Source of the DNA: Aptenodytes patagonicus
Taxonomy: Eukaryota > Chordata > Aves > Sphenisciformes > Spheniscidae
Reading direction: 5' to 3'
Assembly (NCBI RefSeq): GCF_965638725.1
Contig: NC_134951.1
Location: 75,333,068 to 75,397,067 of the forward strand
Length of the DNA stretch: 64,000 nt
Numbering within the stretch: position 1 is the first letter of the stretch; each line of letters opens with the position of its first letter. This document shows, in pieces, positions 22,194 to 50,300 of this stretch. The translations under genes and the position numbers were made by a program. The notes under the pieces are model-generated. The model worked only from the letters and a program-made list of their open reading frames with translations. It did no database searches and was not told where the DNA came from.

Positions 22194-25100
22194 GTAAGTG
22201 AGAGAGACCCGCGGTATTTTCCCTCCTTATGGCGGCCAGGCTGTCCGTCCCCCTCCCCCGATGTGGCCTTTGCGGGGTGCCCCCCCTCCCCAGCCTCGCG
22301 GGTGCCGTGCGCTGCCCCCGCTCGGCCTGAGGCGAGGGGCGACGCCCGCGCCCCGCGTGGCGTGGGCCGCCCTGAGGGAAGCCGGGCATCTCTCCGCCCG
22401 GGGGGGGAGAAGGGTTTCGGCTCCTCTGTCTCGCGGCCCAGGGGCCGGGCGCCGCTTTGGAGAGCGTGAGTCGCCGCGGTCGTTGCTGTCGTGACATCCG
22501 TGACCATTACACCGTGCTCGTCGGTCTTATGTCACTGCTGTAGCTTACACGTGCTCGGAGCCGCACGGGGCGTCGCCGTGGCGTCCCTAAAGTCATCGAA
22601 AGGCGACTGCCTGCAGGTGCATGGCTGCTCAGCAGCCTACCCCTGGGGAGTCAGACTGGGTGGGCTGCTGTGTTATGGCACCAGTGGCGCTAGTTCAAAC
22701 ACTGAACTTGGGTTCGTACTTCTCCCTTCCCCCTCCACCTATTTTTTTTTTCTTAATGAAGTAAGCTTTTTGCAGTTATGCTAGTTTTCTCTCCAAACAG
22801 AGAGAAGCAGTAGGCATCAATTCTAGATATCCATTCTGCTGCAGACCCTTCTAAATTTTCGGATAAATTTGCTCATTTAACATTGACCATCTGAAAGAAT
22901 GTCAGCCCCTGTGAAATGGGGAGTAAGTAATATGATTACTTTTTTTAAAGTCTTTTGAAGGGTTTAGCCTTGAAAACATAGATACGCTGTTGGCAGGTGA
23001 TTTTATCTAATGATTTTTTTTTCATAAACGGCTAAGTATGCTTATGTTCGTGGTTGCTGGTGGTTTTTCTTTCGCTACCGTTACTGTTAAATACAATAAG
23101 TGGATGGGAACCAGTTTGTTTAGTATCCAATAAGTCTGGCAACTCTTCTATTTCCCAAGTAATTAACACAATCGCTTGTTGATACCAAATGTTGCTAGGA
23201 CTGGAGGTTATGAAGGAGAGTATTAAAGCTGGAAGGGAGCTCAGAGGTGATGCAGTCCAATCGCAGGCCACCATGATCAGTAAAAATGGATTCCTGAAAG
23301 CTCTTACTTTGGGTTTTTTTTTTCTCTTCTAGCTTGTGAGAGAACTTTCTGAATTTTACATGGTTGCTTTGATGTCAGAGCCTGTATAGCAGGCTGAAAT
23401 AATGGAAACATGTACAGTCTGCCAAAATTCAGGCTCTGGCTTAGTCCAAACATTAAGGTTGGATTGAAGGACTCTAGAAGTATTTTCCTTGTATGGCTTG
23501 TGCTCTTCTCTGAGACAGCAGAGTAGCTGATGGGTCCCCCATAGTAACTGATGGACCCCAACTTTAATCTTTCCTCCCAACATCTGCATATCAATCTCTT
23601 CTTTTATTTTTTAAAGTTGTGGGGGATTTCTTTGTGAAACAGGATTGCTATTGTACAAGCAACAATAGTTACAGCTTGTTAAAAATCCAGGGTTAAAAGC
23701 TTCCCAAATTCTAATGTATGAATGCGAGCAGAAATTACTTATAGTCATTCCTTATGATAATTCCTTAAAGCCATTGTGGAAAACATGATGTGTCCCCAGT
23801 GTTTTCTTGATGATGGTCAGGCTGCTATCTTTGAAATAAAATATAAAAATAAGTTCCAAAACCTCATTCTCAAAAGTTGTAGGTATCTTGAACCTTTGTT
23901 AGGTTTCAACCCTCGCTGCCCTTGGCTGTTCCAAACTCTAGAGGTATTTCAGGTGCTTGGAGCAAACGATAAAATGTATTCTGTTACTAGAGATGGGTTA
24001 ATTTGATGGGTTTCTATTGTGTTAATTTCATGGAACCATATATACTCATGGCTAGTGTAGAGAGTGAGTATTCTTATTGTGAAGCGTGTGTGTTTGTACA
24101 CAGTGTAGAATTAAACTTGCAAGACAAAGTGCTTAGGTTATTTTCCTTATATCCTGTTCGCTGTAAACTTTACAAGCTCATTACTATTTCAGTTGCTGTT
24201 GGAACATAGATAACTTCACTGGGCATGATTCATGGAAAGGTCATGGCTGATAAGTGCAGCTTCGTTGCTTTGACATCCTGTTACGTGATAGTACTAGGTA
24301 TCTGGAAATACTTCAGAAATTAAGTGGTGCAGGACTAGTTTTGTGGGTTTTTTAATTCCTTCAGGTCTGGTTTAACCCTGGATTTGTGTGTACTCACGCC
24401 TCTCCCACGTGTGTCTTACACCCTACTCTGCGCTGCCACAGTCTACTATGACTTTCTGCTGCAAACTTTAATCTGGTTTCAGATTAGTACTCTAACTGCA
24501 TTTTTTTCCCTGTCTTAGAACCGCTTCAGCATCTTCAGTTGCAGGTGCAGTAAGCCCATAGACTCGCACTAGTGTATCAGCTCTGATGCTGCCTGTATTC
24601 AAGTGGCAGCAGCAGTGGCATGTCCAGACATAAGCAGAGCCAGCAGCTTTTTCTGCCCCACTTGTACGCAAGAGCCTTGTATTTGGAAGCCATTTCAAGC
24701 CCTTCTGCTCTTATGACTCAACATGAAGCAACAAATTAAATTGGTTTTCTAGTTTAAACTAAATTCTCTTGCATTTTCAGTATCACTGATGAAACAGATG
24801 GATTTCCGGGTTTTCGCTGGAATTACTAATTTTGGTTATGTTGGAAGCATTATAAATTTAAGTAAGCACCTTCTCCCCCCCCCCCCCCCCCCCCCCCCGA
24901 GATGTTAGCTCATTCTTCTTCTGTGTCTGTTTCTCCTTTCTGTCCTTCCTTTCGTTGTCTTCTCTCACCTGAAAATCACATTTACTCTCTTGTTATGTGC
25001 AGTACTGTCATTTTGGACCCAAGCTTTCATATCTTTCTGACATAGCCTCTTTAGGTTTTTTTTTATTCTTGCTATTTTCACATTTCTAGATGAAAACTAC

Positions 25101-27336
25101 TCTAAAAGCTTCCCCCCCCTCGGATATTTAAGCAGAATTGCTGTTCTGCTTGGGTTGCTCTACAGCATTCGGGGTAAAAAAAGTTATCTATGACTTCTCT
25201 CTGTGTTTGAAAGTCTGGTTTGGCTTTACTAACTTGCTCTTACTTGATTTTTAAAATGTTTATTAGCATCTTGCTCAACTTGTGATTTCAGTAGTGTTAG
25301 TCATCGGTTTGAATTCTCAAGACAGGCAAACAGGTGTATCTGGTAGGATGAGCAGGAGTGGAAAAGCTTGCTCCTAAATAGAGCAGTGAAAACTTTGGTA
25401 GTATCTGTGTGATGATCCATACAGCAGTTAACAAACATCTTCAGGCTCTTTCTCCTGAGGTAAAAACCAACAAAACTCCCAAGTCAAACTGTGTCTCCAA
25501 AGCCTAATTAGGCTGGGATATGGTAGTCTTTGTAGTTGCTGGTCACATTAACTCTTATCAGCTTGTAGACATTGTTTTGGCCAGCACAGCGAGTCTCTGG
25601 CCAGGGTGAGATTATATAGTGTAGGTTCTTACGATAGCAGGTTTCCAGATGCAACCCCACGGGTCCCTTCTGTTTGGATGGGCGTGGGCTGTCAGAGGCC
25701 CGTCTTCAGCTCTGCTGCTGCCAGCGTTTTGCTGTTTGGGCTGAAGCTTTTCACAGCAGCTATCTGCTTCAAGGGAAACTGGGGAAGGAAGAACAAGGAA
25801 GGAAAAAGAAGAGGATGTTAGCTCAGGAATGGATCAGCTGTGTGTCTGTGCAATAAAGCTACTTGGGAAGGGGACAGAAAAAGGAGTGGAAGTCTTAAAA
25901 TATTTGATTTGTACTTAGCAGCCCCTCTTTACAATGGGGAGCTAATATTTTAGCAATAGATTGTCTGGTGTGTGCAAAGTGTGGCTTCTGAAACCTCTGA
26001 GATAATGCATCCGAATTTGACCATGACCCGGTCTTGAAATGTGTTCAGTCTTAAGTCTGTTTATTGTGCATGTGAGTTTAGTACCTCTTACATTCTTTAA
26101 ATAGTTGATCTGTATCAAGTATGCTTCATCCCAGGGCTTAGCCATAATTGCTTGTCTGCAATTGCTTCTTACTGGTACTGGGTACAGGTACTGAAATGAG
26201 AGCAAGACGACTTTCTTGCAGGCATGTTTATTTGCTTATTTTAAAGTTTTCTGTGCTTGGTTCTAGGAAATTAGGAGGAGAGTGGGGAAATTCTTGGTGC
26301 GCGAGAGACATGAAAAGTGGAGACAGTGCAGGTATCTTGGAGAAGAAGGGGATGGGATGTCTAAGTAATGGATAAGAACATAGGATGACGGCTATATGGA
26401 CAATGGCTGTACCGTAAAGAATAATTCTACTGCTTCTACGTATTGCTGTATTTGTATAAGTAATAATTCTATGCTTTTAGATTAGAATAATCTAAAAGTG
26501 CGGATTCTGCTAGTGCTAGTAAGTGGAAGTGGTCACAGTCCATGATGTTTGCTCAAAAAAAAAAAACCCCACTGGTGGGGAAAAGTAGCATCGTTTTAAA
26601 AATAGGTTAAATAAAGTGGGTAGCTACACACTAAATGTTTAATTGTGGCCTTTCCTTACCTTTCAGTGAAAACTTAGCAGCCTCAAGGTTTTTCAAGAGT
26701 CTCTTTTTAAGTGTAAAAACGAAGGTGATAGGAAGGTGCAAGCTGGGCATGGAAGGTGGATATTTGTTTTGAAGAAACATTAAATAAAACTGAAGAATTG
26801 TAGAATCAAACAAATGGAAAAAATAGTGTTCTCCACAAAGCAAAATCAGACTGTTAAACTTGTATGCATGGAATGTTAGGGCAAAAAATTTAACAAAACA
26901 ATGCATCTGGAAGAAGGGCTTTGGTTTATTGTTTGTTGGGTTTTTTTTAAACTACAGGCCATTATAGTATGGATGATGTAGTGCGAGCAGTAAAATATCA
27001 ATTTATGTTACAATAGAATAAAGAGGGAAGGAGAGTATGCAGTTGTGGCTTGCAATGGTGCATTTAAATCTGCATATCTTGTATATGCTTTTCAACAGAA
27101 TCCTCACTGCATGAAACAATTCTATGAAGTTAAGAGTTTCACTTCCAGTAATAGAGAAACAATTATCTCTCCATACGGATGACATTTATTCTAGGACCTT
27201 TTTCTAACCAGTATATTTCCAGCTTCTATATTTTGATATGCCAAATGAGGTAATGAGCATTAAGAAAATGGTTGCAAAAATTTGTTCTGGTCCTGGGATT
27301 TTTTTTTTCCCCGTAATATTTCCTATTTTTTTTCAG
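22194..27336 (+). other. KATNA1: KATNA1 intron 1
   Basis: Its first 290 bp are CpG-island sequence; the rest is AT-rich with no supported gene. A C24 run sits at 24875-24898. A weak CR1-like GGAAGGGAGCTCAGAGGT stretch lies at about 23231-23262. Confidence 0.6.
24875..24898 (+). repeat. Homopolymer C24 run
   Basis: Twenty-four consecutive C in KATNA1 intron 1. This is a G-quadruplex-capable tract on the minus strand, and its length is likely to be polymorphic or misassembled. Confidence 0.9.
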
Positions 27337-27349
27337 CTTCATGTTGAAC

Positions 27350-42444
<15,095 letters not shown>

Positions 42445-42533
42445 GTTGTCTTATCTTGAAGAAGCCACCTTACGTCTTAAAACAGCTTTAGAAGTAATAA
42501 GTAGTGTGTCAGTGCACTGCGTGCTCCTTTTAA

Positions 42534-42566
42534 CTTTTGTAATTTAAGAGCAACAGATGTCTAAAT
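42534..42566 (+). repeat. KATNA1: 33-bp direct repeat, 3' UTR copy
   Basis: The partner of 41604-41636. Its last three bases are the first three of the KATNA1 AATAAA signal. Confidence 0.95.
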
Positions 42567-42569
42567 AAA
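42564..42569 (+). promoter_or_regulatory. KATNA1: KATNA1 poly(A) signal AATAAA
   Basis: A canonical hexamer 120 nt after the stop codon, followed by T-rich sequence (TTTCTTTTTTT) and then TTTTGTCTAG. Confidence 0.8.
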
Positions 42570-42590
42570 TTTCTTTTTTTAAAATGCAAA

Positions 42591-45500
42591 TTTTGTCTAG
42601 CTCTCTTTGAACTAGCTCAAAAGTTACCTGTTTTTCTCAAATGTGAAAGATACTGATGGGGTCTGCTTTGATCGTCAAGATTTTAAAATGCCTTAAATTT
42701 AATACTCGAACTCCTGCATCAGAGGGTTTACTCTAGAAAAATAGCTATTATACCAAAAAAACCCCCAAAGTGGCCCTGCTAAAAGAGTAAGGGATGCTGA
42801 GAACTAGAAAATGGGATGAACAAGAGGCAGTTACATAGGTGGTTTTGCTAGCTGACCTTAGAGAATTCTACCCTTAAACTGTTTCTGAGGTATTAATAAA
42901 GAACCTGTACAAACAGCAGCTCTTGCGCTACTAACAGTCAATGGGTTCAGCTGAAGTTTAAGCGGGGGGGGGTAGGGTCAGCACTGGTTTACAGTATCTC
43001 TGAAGTAACATTAAAATACATCCAGCCAGTGTAAACTAATTCTGTGCAGCCAGCAGCGATGCAGTCTCACACGTGTAGCCTCCTTGCAAGTCTGAGAGAA
43101 AACAAAGGCTTTCTGGCATTCTGAAGTACGGTTTTCTTCCTTGACTGTATGGTACCGTAAGCTCCAAAACTCTAGGTAGTTGGGCGGGTTGGGTCCTGGT
43201 TTACTCTACACATTTATTCTGGTAAGGCTGTTCTGAGAAAGCAGTGTGCTTGTTACGTTTGTGCTCAGTCGATTTCTGTCCATAACCCCGACTTCACAAC
43301 TGATGTAAAATTTAAATTCTCTTTTTGCATTACTTGACAAGTGGAATGGAGAAGCAGTTCTCCGAGAATGGTTCTACAGTGACCATTTAGGTCAAAATTT
43401 TAGATTTTGCTCAACAGTAGTCGTTGTAACTAAAACATCTATCATCTCTGTCCAACTCCTATTATTTTGGAAATACTTCTTCCTGCTAGCTCGTCTCGGA
43501 GCGGCCAGCTGTAGTTCTGCTTACAGCTAAAGCTCATGCTTTTTCATGGATAGGATATGCCTAGACTTGTTTCAGCTGGTAGATAACATGCTGTACGAAA
43601 CTGGCTGTGGAATTCCTGTCCATGTGTCTCTTCAGATGCTGTAAGGCAGATGGAAAGGACAAATGGTAATGGGAAGGCAAACTGGCAGCCTGACTAGAAG
43701 GCAAGTGAGTTGTATAAATGCCATTATTGTGAACATCTTGTTAAGGTACTTAAAATTCACTGCTATGTCATGAGCGACAGCTGGACACGCCGGAAAGGGA
43801 CTTTCCGCAGTGCCGATGATGAGACACTCTATCTAGTAAGACACTGAGATGCAGGTATTGTTGAGAGCTCCTGAATCCCTGGGCGGACCTGGCACGATGA
43901 ACCCCGAAATGAAGGGAAGATGTTCAGGCGAGTATACAAGTGTGTGTATTTGTAGACTTTCTTCTCCAAAATGGAAAACAAATTTACTTCTTTCCTTTCA
44001 AAAGGATAGCCATATGTGTCAGAGTTCAGAAAAAGATACAGTATTTTGAAGAAGTGGGTTCTCTTAATACTTGCGTTTCTGTTTGTAAGTTAGGATGAGT
44101 ATACAGCTGTCAGTTGTGTTGCAGGAGATTTCTTCTCATAAATCAATTCATTGCAAGCAAACCAAAATACTCAGTCTGTCACCTGAGTAAGATGGTGACA
44201 CAAGCTTTAGTCCTTGGAAGCAGTCCAGTAAGGGGCCACGTAAACTGAAAGCATGATACATTTTGAGAACTTCTGAAGTAAACCTCCTTTTAAAAGCGGT
44301 AGTCTAGTTCTACAGCTCAACCAGCCCCCTTCGCTCTAAATGAGCAAAACGAACACCTGTGTAATACCTGGTAGACAGAGGAAAAAAAAGTGGTAGATGC
44401 TGAATCTGTAGCTCAGAGGTTCATTTTGTTTTGGAATGTGGAAGGTGATGATGCCTGCCCCTGATACCTACCTCCTGGATGGAGGGAACAGCCCGTGCCT
44501 CTTCACTCCCTGCGAGAGACGTTCTGAGGGTGAGACAGAACAGAAGGGCTGCAGCGAGAGCCACAGGTCATGAGAACAGGAGATAAGAGATGTTGCCTTT
44601 CTGAAAAACTTACTGCCATCGGGGGGGGGGAGGGTGGCAGGGGAGGGGGTTTGCGCGGGGTGGGAGTGGAGGGTGGGTGTTGGTTTGTTTTCCCCCAGCT
44701 GGGACCCCGTATCCCCATCAGCTCATGTACTGGGAAAATGAGACCTACGATGGCTGCCGTGCAGAACAGTTGCCCTTTCCGAACTGTGTTAGTTCTGGTG
44801 GGGAGTTTCTAAACTGTTTCACAAATGGTTCAGAGTGGTCCCAGCTCAAAGCAGCACTCCTGTGAAAGGCGTGAGACTTATGACTCAGGAAAACCACGTA
44901 CATGCTAAAGCAGAGCACTAGTGCTGTAACTCTTTAAGACTTGATAGCTCCAGCTCCATAGCATAGCGGCATTCTCCGGTAATACATTTATTCGAGATTT
45001 GCACTACTTATTTAACTTCGTTAACCTGATGGTAGTATTTCTTCCCTTGTGCTTTGTAACTTCGAGAACACAGTACAGAAGAAGAGAGTATTAATTTGCT
45101 CATGGAAATCAGCCAAGTTGTGAAGCAGTACCAACACTTTTTGAGGCTTAACCACTCATTTATTTATGTTGCAGGTGTTTAGAGTCAAGTCTCTTGTTGC
45201 TGTGCAGGTGCTCGGTTTACAGTTTCGTAAGTAGGGGTGCACAGAGCACGTGCTAACAGCTGCCAGATTTCCATCTGCGTTGCAATTCATACTATGCCTG
45301 TGCAGTAAGGAAGAACCGTCGTGTAGCGTGTCCATCCTACTCCTTGTTTGTTTGGGTTGGTTTTGATATTTTTTTTTCTAAGAAGCTAAACTTCAGCCTT
45401 ATACACCACTTCTATTTGAGCTACGTTAATGAAGGGGCCAGGGCTATGTTCATGAAGTGGAAAGAACATTAATTTCCACATACATGGAAGAGGAGTTTGT

Positions 45501-46484
45501 CTACGACTGTTTGAATACTTGCTTCAACAGTTCCTCTTGTCTGTGCAGTCACCACTCCGGTGCTAGAGTCTCAGCGGTTTCCCGTTTAGCCATGGATGAC
45601 AACTGCCCCTGTGTCATGTGTTTTCTTTCACTACGCTGCATTCTTAATTGAGATGCCTCTGTAGCTCCAGCATCGCCTCTGCCTTACGTGGTTACGTTAC
45701 CATGATGGTGGCTCTCTTGTGGTACGGCCCTGGAAAGCACTGCTTGGGGCTCCAGGGATGTCAGTCACCGCCACTCATTCCGGATCAGCAGAGCAGCTGC
45801 CCTGCTCGAGTGTTTCATGGCTCCACACCTGCCTGAAGCACCCGGCCAGTTGTGACACGTCCCCTGCTTCTATCACCCTTCCTTGGCTGGGTATCTGGCA
45901 AATGTTTGGGATCCTACGCTCTAATGACACTGAGCTTGAGGAAGTAAATGCCAAGTACAAACCCACAAGGCACTAGAACAAAAAAATTAAATTAAAAAAC
46001 AGAAAAAGGAAGCTTGAGCAGCATCCCTGTTATCTTCTGCTGACGTATACCACGCTGCGCTGCTGGCTTCTGTTTTGGTTTTTTTCAAGGCAGTTCAGTG
46101 TTAGAAATGTTTCTTCTCCCACCGCAGTGCTGTCAGTTTATTGGGACAACTCTTGAGTTGTTCCTGTCACAGACCAGCTGTAAGGACACATATCCAAGTA
46201 ACTCAGAGATCTCCTTAAACTTAGGATAATCTTTCCTTAAGGGGGGGGTGTGTGGTTGGAAATCCTAGCTTTCCTCCCTCACTGCAACACTTAAGCTGAA
46301 CGTGGATAATTCCGATCACTCAAATGGTAACCGTGCTCAGTCTAATGCCAGGTAGTTAAGCTTCCCCTTTTTTTTTTCCCTTGTCATTCTTCTGACAATT
46401 TTCGTAAGTAGTACCCTGCATCAAACACACTTGGCAAACTGCTGTTTTATGTAACTAAATATAGATGCGCACATGAACACAGTC
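42591..46484. other. KATNA1-GINM1 convergent intergenic region
   Basis: About 3.9 kb between two 3' ends. No conserved ORF, RNA gene or mobile element is recognised. It contains a G10 run at 42964-42973, a longer G-rich cluster at 44621-44679 and a G8 run near 46241. Confidence 0.6.
44621..44679 (+). repeat. G-rich cluster, G-quadruplex candidate
   Basis: A G10 run is followed by AGGGTGGCAGGGGAGGGGG, then GCGCGGGGTGGGAGTGGAGG and GTGGGTG. At least eight G runs of three or more fall within 59 bp, in otherwise ordinary intergenic sequence. Confidence 0.8.
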
Positions 46485-47270
46485 TAATAAACAATTTACA
46501 TGTTTATTTGAAAAATGTTAACAGTACAAATCAGCATGGGCAGGCTGGGCCTACTTAGCAATAGTAAGCCAGTACTTTTGTAGAATTTTCTTTTGAGACT
46601 TCACATAGTACTGCCGTCAGATACAAAAAGCACATCATGTACAAGTGCCAACAATTTTTATGAGTGGAAGGGGCCATAAAAGTGTAAAGTGCTTGAAACA
46701 GAAATCTGCCTTTTTAGTTTTTGTTTTGCATATATAAAATGTCAAATTACTCGAGTAACACAAACGTTTGGTAGTGATATTTTCCTTGCAAGGCACGCTC
46801 AAGCCTGAGAGACCTGAGACCAGGTCGGGCAGCTTTGTTTAGGCTCGCAGGCACAGCTAATGTTTGTGGCGCTCCTTTGTCCTTTTCTGAAGCATGCTAT
46901 CTGGAGGCTTCAGGACACCCCGAATTTCATCGTCTCGCTATTCAGGGTAGCTGACCTGGTTTCTCCATGGGCGTGAAGGCAGCCAGCATCCTGTCTGAGG
47001 TGTGGAAAAGTGACTTCACAGAAGTTGAAACCAACGGTAGCCCTCAGGGTGGAAAGCTGTTTTATTTTGACGCTTCTGAAAAGGCTGCATGTTTACAGAG
47101 AGGCACAGGGAAGTCAGCTTTGGGTCTCAGCCTGAGTGTCCCTTTACCAATTAATCAACTGACTTAGTTTTCTTAGTAAGAAACAAACAAGGTATTAAGA
47201 TCAAGTGCCAAATTTCAGGTCAACTAAAAATCTGTTTTTAAAAAGCAGTAACTCCAAAGTAAACACAGTA
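46485..47270 (-). other. GINM1: Probable GINM1 3' UTR
   Basis: This is minus-strand sequence after the GINM1 stop. AATAAA on the minus strand lies at 46508-46503, so a 3' UTR of about 0.78 kb is expected. The end is inferred from this signal only. Confidence 0.6.
46503..46508 (-). promoter_or_regulatory. GINM1: Candidate GINM1 poly(A) signal
   Basis: TTTATT on the plus strand is AATAAA on the minus strand. Fifteen bases beyond it, a plus-strand AATAAA (46486-46491) also occurs, but no plus-strand gene ends here. Confidence 0.55.
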
Positions 47271-47379
47271 TTAAGTACACACTTTCTCATCTAAATTATT
47301 TTTCCCGTCTGGAAGGTCTGAAGGCAAGCCGATGGTAATTGCGGGTACAAAGCCAACTTGATCCAAGAGAAGGATGCCT
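47271..47379 (-). CDS. GINM1: GINM1 terminal coding exon: cytoplasmic tail
   Basis: 109 nt from acceptor TTTCAG to the TAA at 47273-47271, phase 2 in. It encodes [20 protein letters not shown] and [15 protein letters not shown], matching the human tail pattern GILQLDKVxxxPVTAI...NLEDKTCI. Confidence 0.93.
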
Positions 47380-50300
47380 CTGAAAGGAAGATGATTACCT
47401 GGCATTAGAAAATAACATACAAAACAATCTTGTGCTCTAAAAGTTAGATTTATTCTCAACCTCCCCAGACTTAGTTTAAATCAATGCATCAAGTAAGTAG
47501 TATTACCCTCATAATAGCTCTTTTACGAAGCCAGAATGAAAACCTGATGGAAAACTGCTCCCAAAACGTACCAGCTGTGGTTTCAGAGGGGTCGCTTCAC
47601 CCAGTTTCTACATCTGAAATATCAGCAGCGTGGGCTCTTTATGTTCAATTTCCCAGTAGCCTAAAACTGCCTGCTGTCAGGAGCTGCTTTGTCAGGCTCT
47701 TGCACCTCATTCTCTAAGACTAGCTAAAGCCTCTAGTTTTATCAGGGCACTGCAGAATGGCATTAAGGACTTGGGATGAGGTCCGACGCACGTCCACAAC
47801 TGTCTCATTCACCAAATGAGACCACCCGCTCATTCTTGTTAGAATTAAACCTTTACCGCTTTTTACAGGACCACTTTATACAGGTAGCAAGAAAATGACT
47901 GTGGGGTTCTGGGGTTTTGTTGGGGTTTTTTTTGTAAAGGGGGGGAGGCCCATCCTTCCAGTGTTACAATTTCTTGAAATGCTCTGACAAGCCATGCACA
48001 AGGCCCGCGTTCTCCAGTTGGAAATTACTGCAGGCTGGTTCCTCTGCTCTGTACTGACCTCTGCCACCGACAGGCCATCAGAGGCTTTGCTGAACAGTTT
48101 ATGGGGATTAGAATTTTCTTCCTCGTTCTTCTTAGTTCAAAGTTTCACACGTGGCAGTGTTAAGCTACTTATTGCTGTGGGGGGTACAAAGTGTCTCACT
48201 TTTCCTGCTCTAACAAGTTAGTTACAAGAAGTACTCCAAACTGACAGCGTGCTTTGTGAAGTGTCGGGGGAAGCATGGTCTCTTTTGTCACTGCAGTTTC
48301 CAACCTTCCTGATCTTCCAACCCTCCATTTTTCTAGCTCTGTCAGAAGGACTAAGGCCACTTGTATCCCTGGGCGGATACATAAATTAACCGTGCTCAGG
48401 CCCATTCAGAAGCACAGCTGGTCAGTTGCATTTGAAGACATCAGCTGTTCTTGTTGTGGGTTGTGAAGCGTGCTACGCTGTCAGTCACTTCTCCTGAAAG
48501 AATGTATGGTTCCAAGGTCTTCCAGAACTGACTTGGGTTGCTTTAAAATGTACATGCTTGCCCATTCCAGCACTAAATCTATCCTGGTTTCTTAGCTGCA
48601 GTTACTAATTCATCTTTCCACCCCTTGTTTTGAGAGCTTGCTTCTCTGAAAAATATTAGTGTTGCTGGCAACACACTGATGGAGTGAATAAAGTCATCTG
48701 CAGTCAACCAACTTTATTTATGACCTTTTGCCACCGATGCTAGCACCAATTACTATGGCTTGTAAGCTGCCTACATAGGCAGCTCCTCCTTGGAGAATTC
48801 CCGTACAAATTTGCAAAGCCAAATTTGGGGCCTTTCACAATTACTGCAATAACTCCAACACAGTAGGAGTATGAAAAGATTTAGAGCTGTTGGAATTGTT
48901 TAGCTCTAGCTTCTACCCTCCTCTCTCGGAGCTATGTTAATGGTGTCTCCCAGCGTAGTCCTTAGAAGACTTGATGAAAATTTGGCAGTATGACAGCCAA
49001 GCTAAAGACATTTCCAATGAAAGATTTTCCCATGTTCCTCTGAAATGCCTATGTGTCAAAAGGTCACTTGGAATGGAAAGTTACTGGCAGCCTTTTCACT
49101 GAATTGTTGCCATCGTCTTCCTACAGAACAGGGCTGCTTCTTGAAAGACTTTTTAGTTAATATTTTGCCTTCATCACAGAAAAAAAAGATAGCAAAAATT
49201 ACTTACTTGTTTTCACAAGAAGGGAAAATCACCTTTAAGACTTTGAGAATAAGAGCTGCTCCAACAACTCCAACTACAATGACTTCCATCAAACTAAAGA
49301 AGATGGGTAAAGATCGAAACCAGAATCTGCACAACCCTTTTCTCAAGTCTTCCACCCACTGGCACATCACCTACAACCAAAGAAGTAAAAATGAAAAGAT
49401 GGGTTGCAAAACATAGCAAGTGCAGTTTTTGTAGCTACTGGTGAATCGCATTACATGGTGACAGTTTTACTTAAATGCATGTGTGCTTAAACATACGTAA
49501 AAGCAGGATGGAATTGACTGGCGACTCAGACCTCTTTCTTCTACAAAGTTTGGAAGGTTTAGTTCTCTGCTCATCCTAGCAGAGTTCCCTGAAAAGAAAG
49601 GCCACTTTGGAAAATAAAGGACGCTTGAACAGAGCAGGTGAAGGGTGAGCTATTTGGCCTAGGCGTAGAGAAGCCGTGACACCATGGCAGTGTACAGCAG
49701 GGAAAGGGTTACTGACAGCCCAGGAGAGGGGTAGCACCTCCTCTAGCCTATCCATAACTTTCAGCTTACTATTTTGGCCCTCCTGTCTCAGCAGTAGGTT
49801 ATAAAGCGTTTCTTTCAGCCACAGAGGCAGCCGTCAGGCCCATCCTTACCTAATCTGGAACTGAAACTTCTCAAGCTGTTACGGTGTTTCTTACAGTGGG
49901 TGGGACCAACGGCCCATCTCCCAGAGGGGTAAGCACTCAAGCAGAGTCAGAAAAAACGGATGTATTTTAAAGCTAAATGATATTTGAAATTGTTATAAAT
50001 GCTTAGCTTGGTATAATGTAAATATCACAACTCACTGTCATGAGGTGTCTGTGAGGTCAGAAGGTTGCAGGATTTAGAAACCCATTTGATTCCTACTGGA
50101 GTAGAAAAAAACCAACAATTTCTCACTGCTAAGGGGTAATTCAGGAAGTTTGTTGTTTTTTTATGTTTCCTAGAGTATGTCTGTAAAAGTCTGTTCTTCT
50201 TAGTGGTTGGCTGTGGGGATTTCTTAGACTTCTGTGGAAGTCAGTTACCGTCAGATACCTCACACAATAGAAAATCCTGGTCTTTAAGAAATACAAAGCA

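Larger units (their letters stand above)
21588..22480 (+). promoter_or_regulatory. KATNA1: CpG island, probable KATNA1 promoter
   Basis: This is the only dense CpG stretch in the window, sharply bounded by AT-rich DNA. It contains head-to-head GC boxes (GGGGCGGGC / GCCCGCCCC) inside a 76-bp palindrome, a tRNA-Gly gene, GGAAGTGACGCA (ETS plus CRE-like) at 22024-22035, and a strong splice donor GTAAGT at 22194. There is no TATA box at a sensible place. Its location upstream of the first KATNA1 coding exon, on the same strand, makes it the KATNA1 promoter by inference. Confidence 0.8.
42445..42590 (+). other. KATNA1: KATNA1 3' UTR
   Basis: A short 3' UTR with poly(A) signal AATAAA at 42564-42569. 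The cleavage site is expected near 42585-42590. No earlier signal is seen. Its last part (42534-42566) is copied perfectly in the preceding intron. Confidence 0.7.

Noticed and set aside
21390-22507. Several overlapping 95-170 codon ORFs on both strands in the CpG island
   Set aside because: GC-rich DNA has few stop codons. These frames run through the palindrome and the tRNA gene, contradict each other and show no recognisable protein similarity.
23231-23262. CR1-like fragment in KATNA1 intron 1
   Set aside because: GGAAGGGAGCTCAGAGGTGA and CAGTCCAA resemble the CR1 tail, but the match is short and the rest is absent. Not firm enough to list as an element.
24778-24862. Possible extra 5' exon of KATNA1 (acceptor-like TTTTCAG at about 24780 and donor-like AAGTAAGC near 24860)
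   Set aside because: The splice-like pair exists, but nothing requires it. Exon 1 can join directly to 27337, and there is no homology to guide the call.
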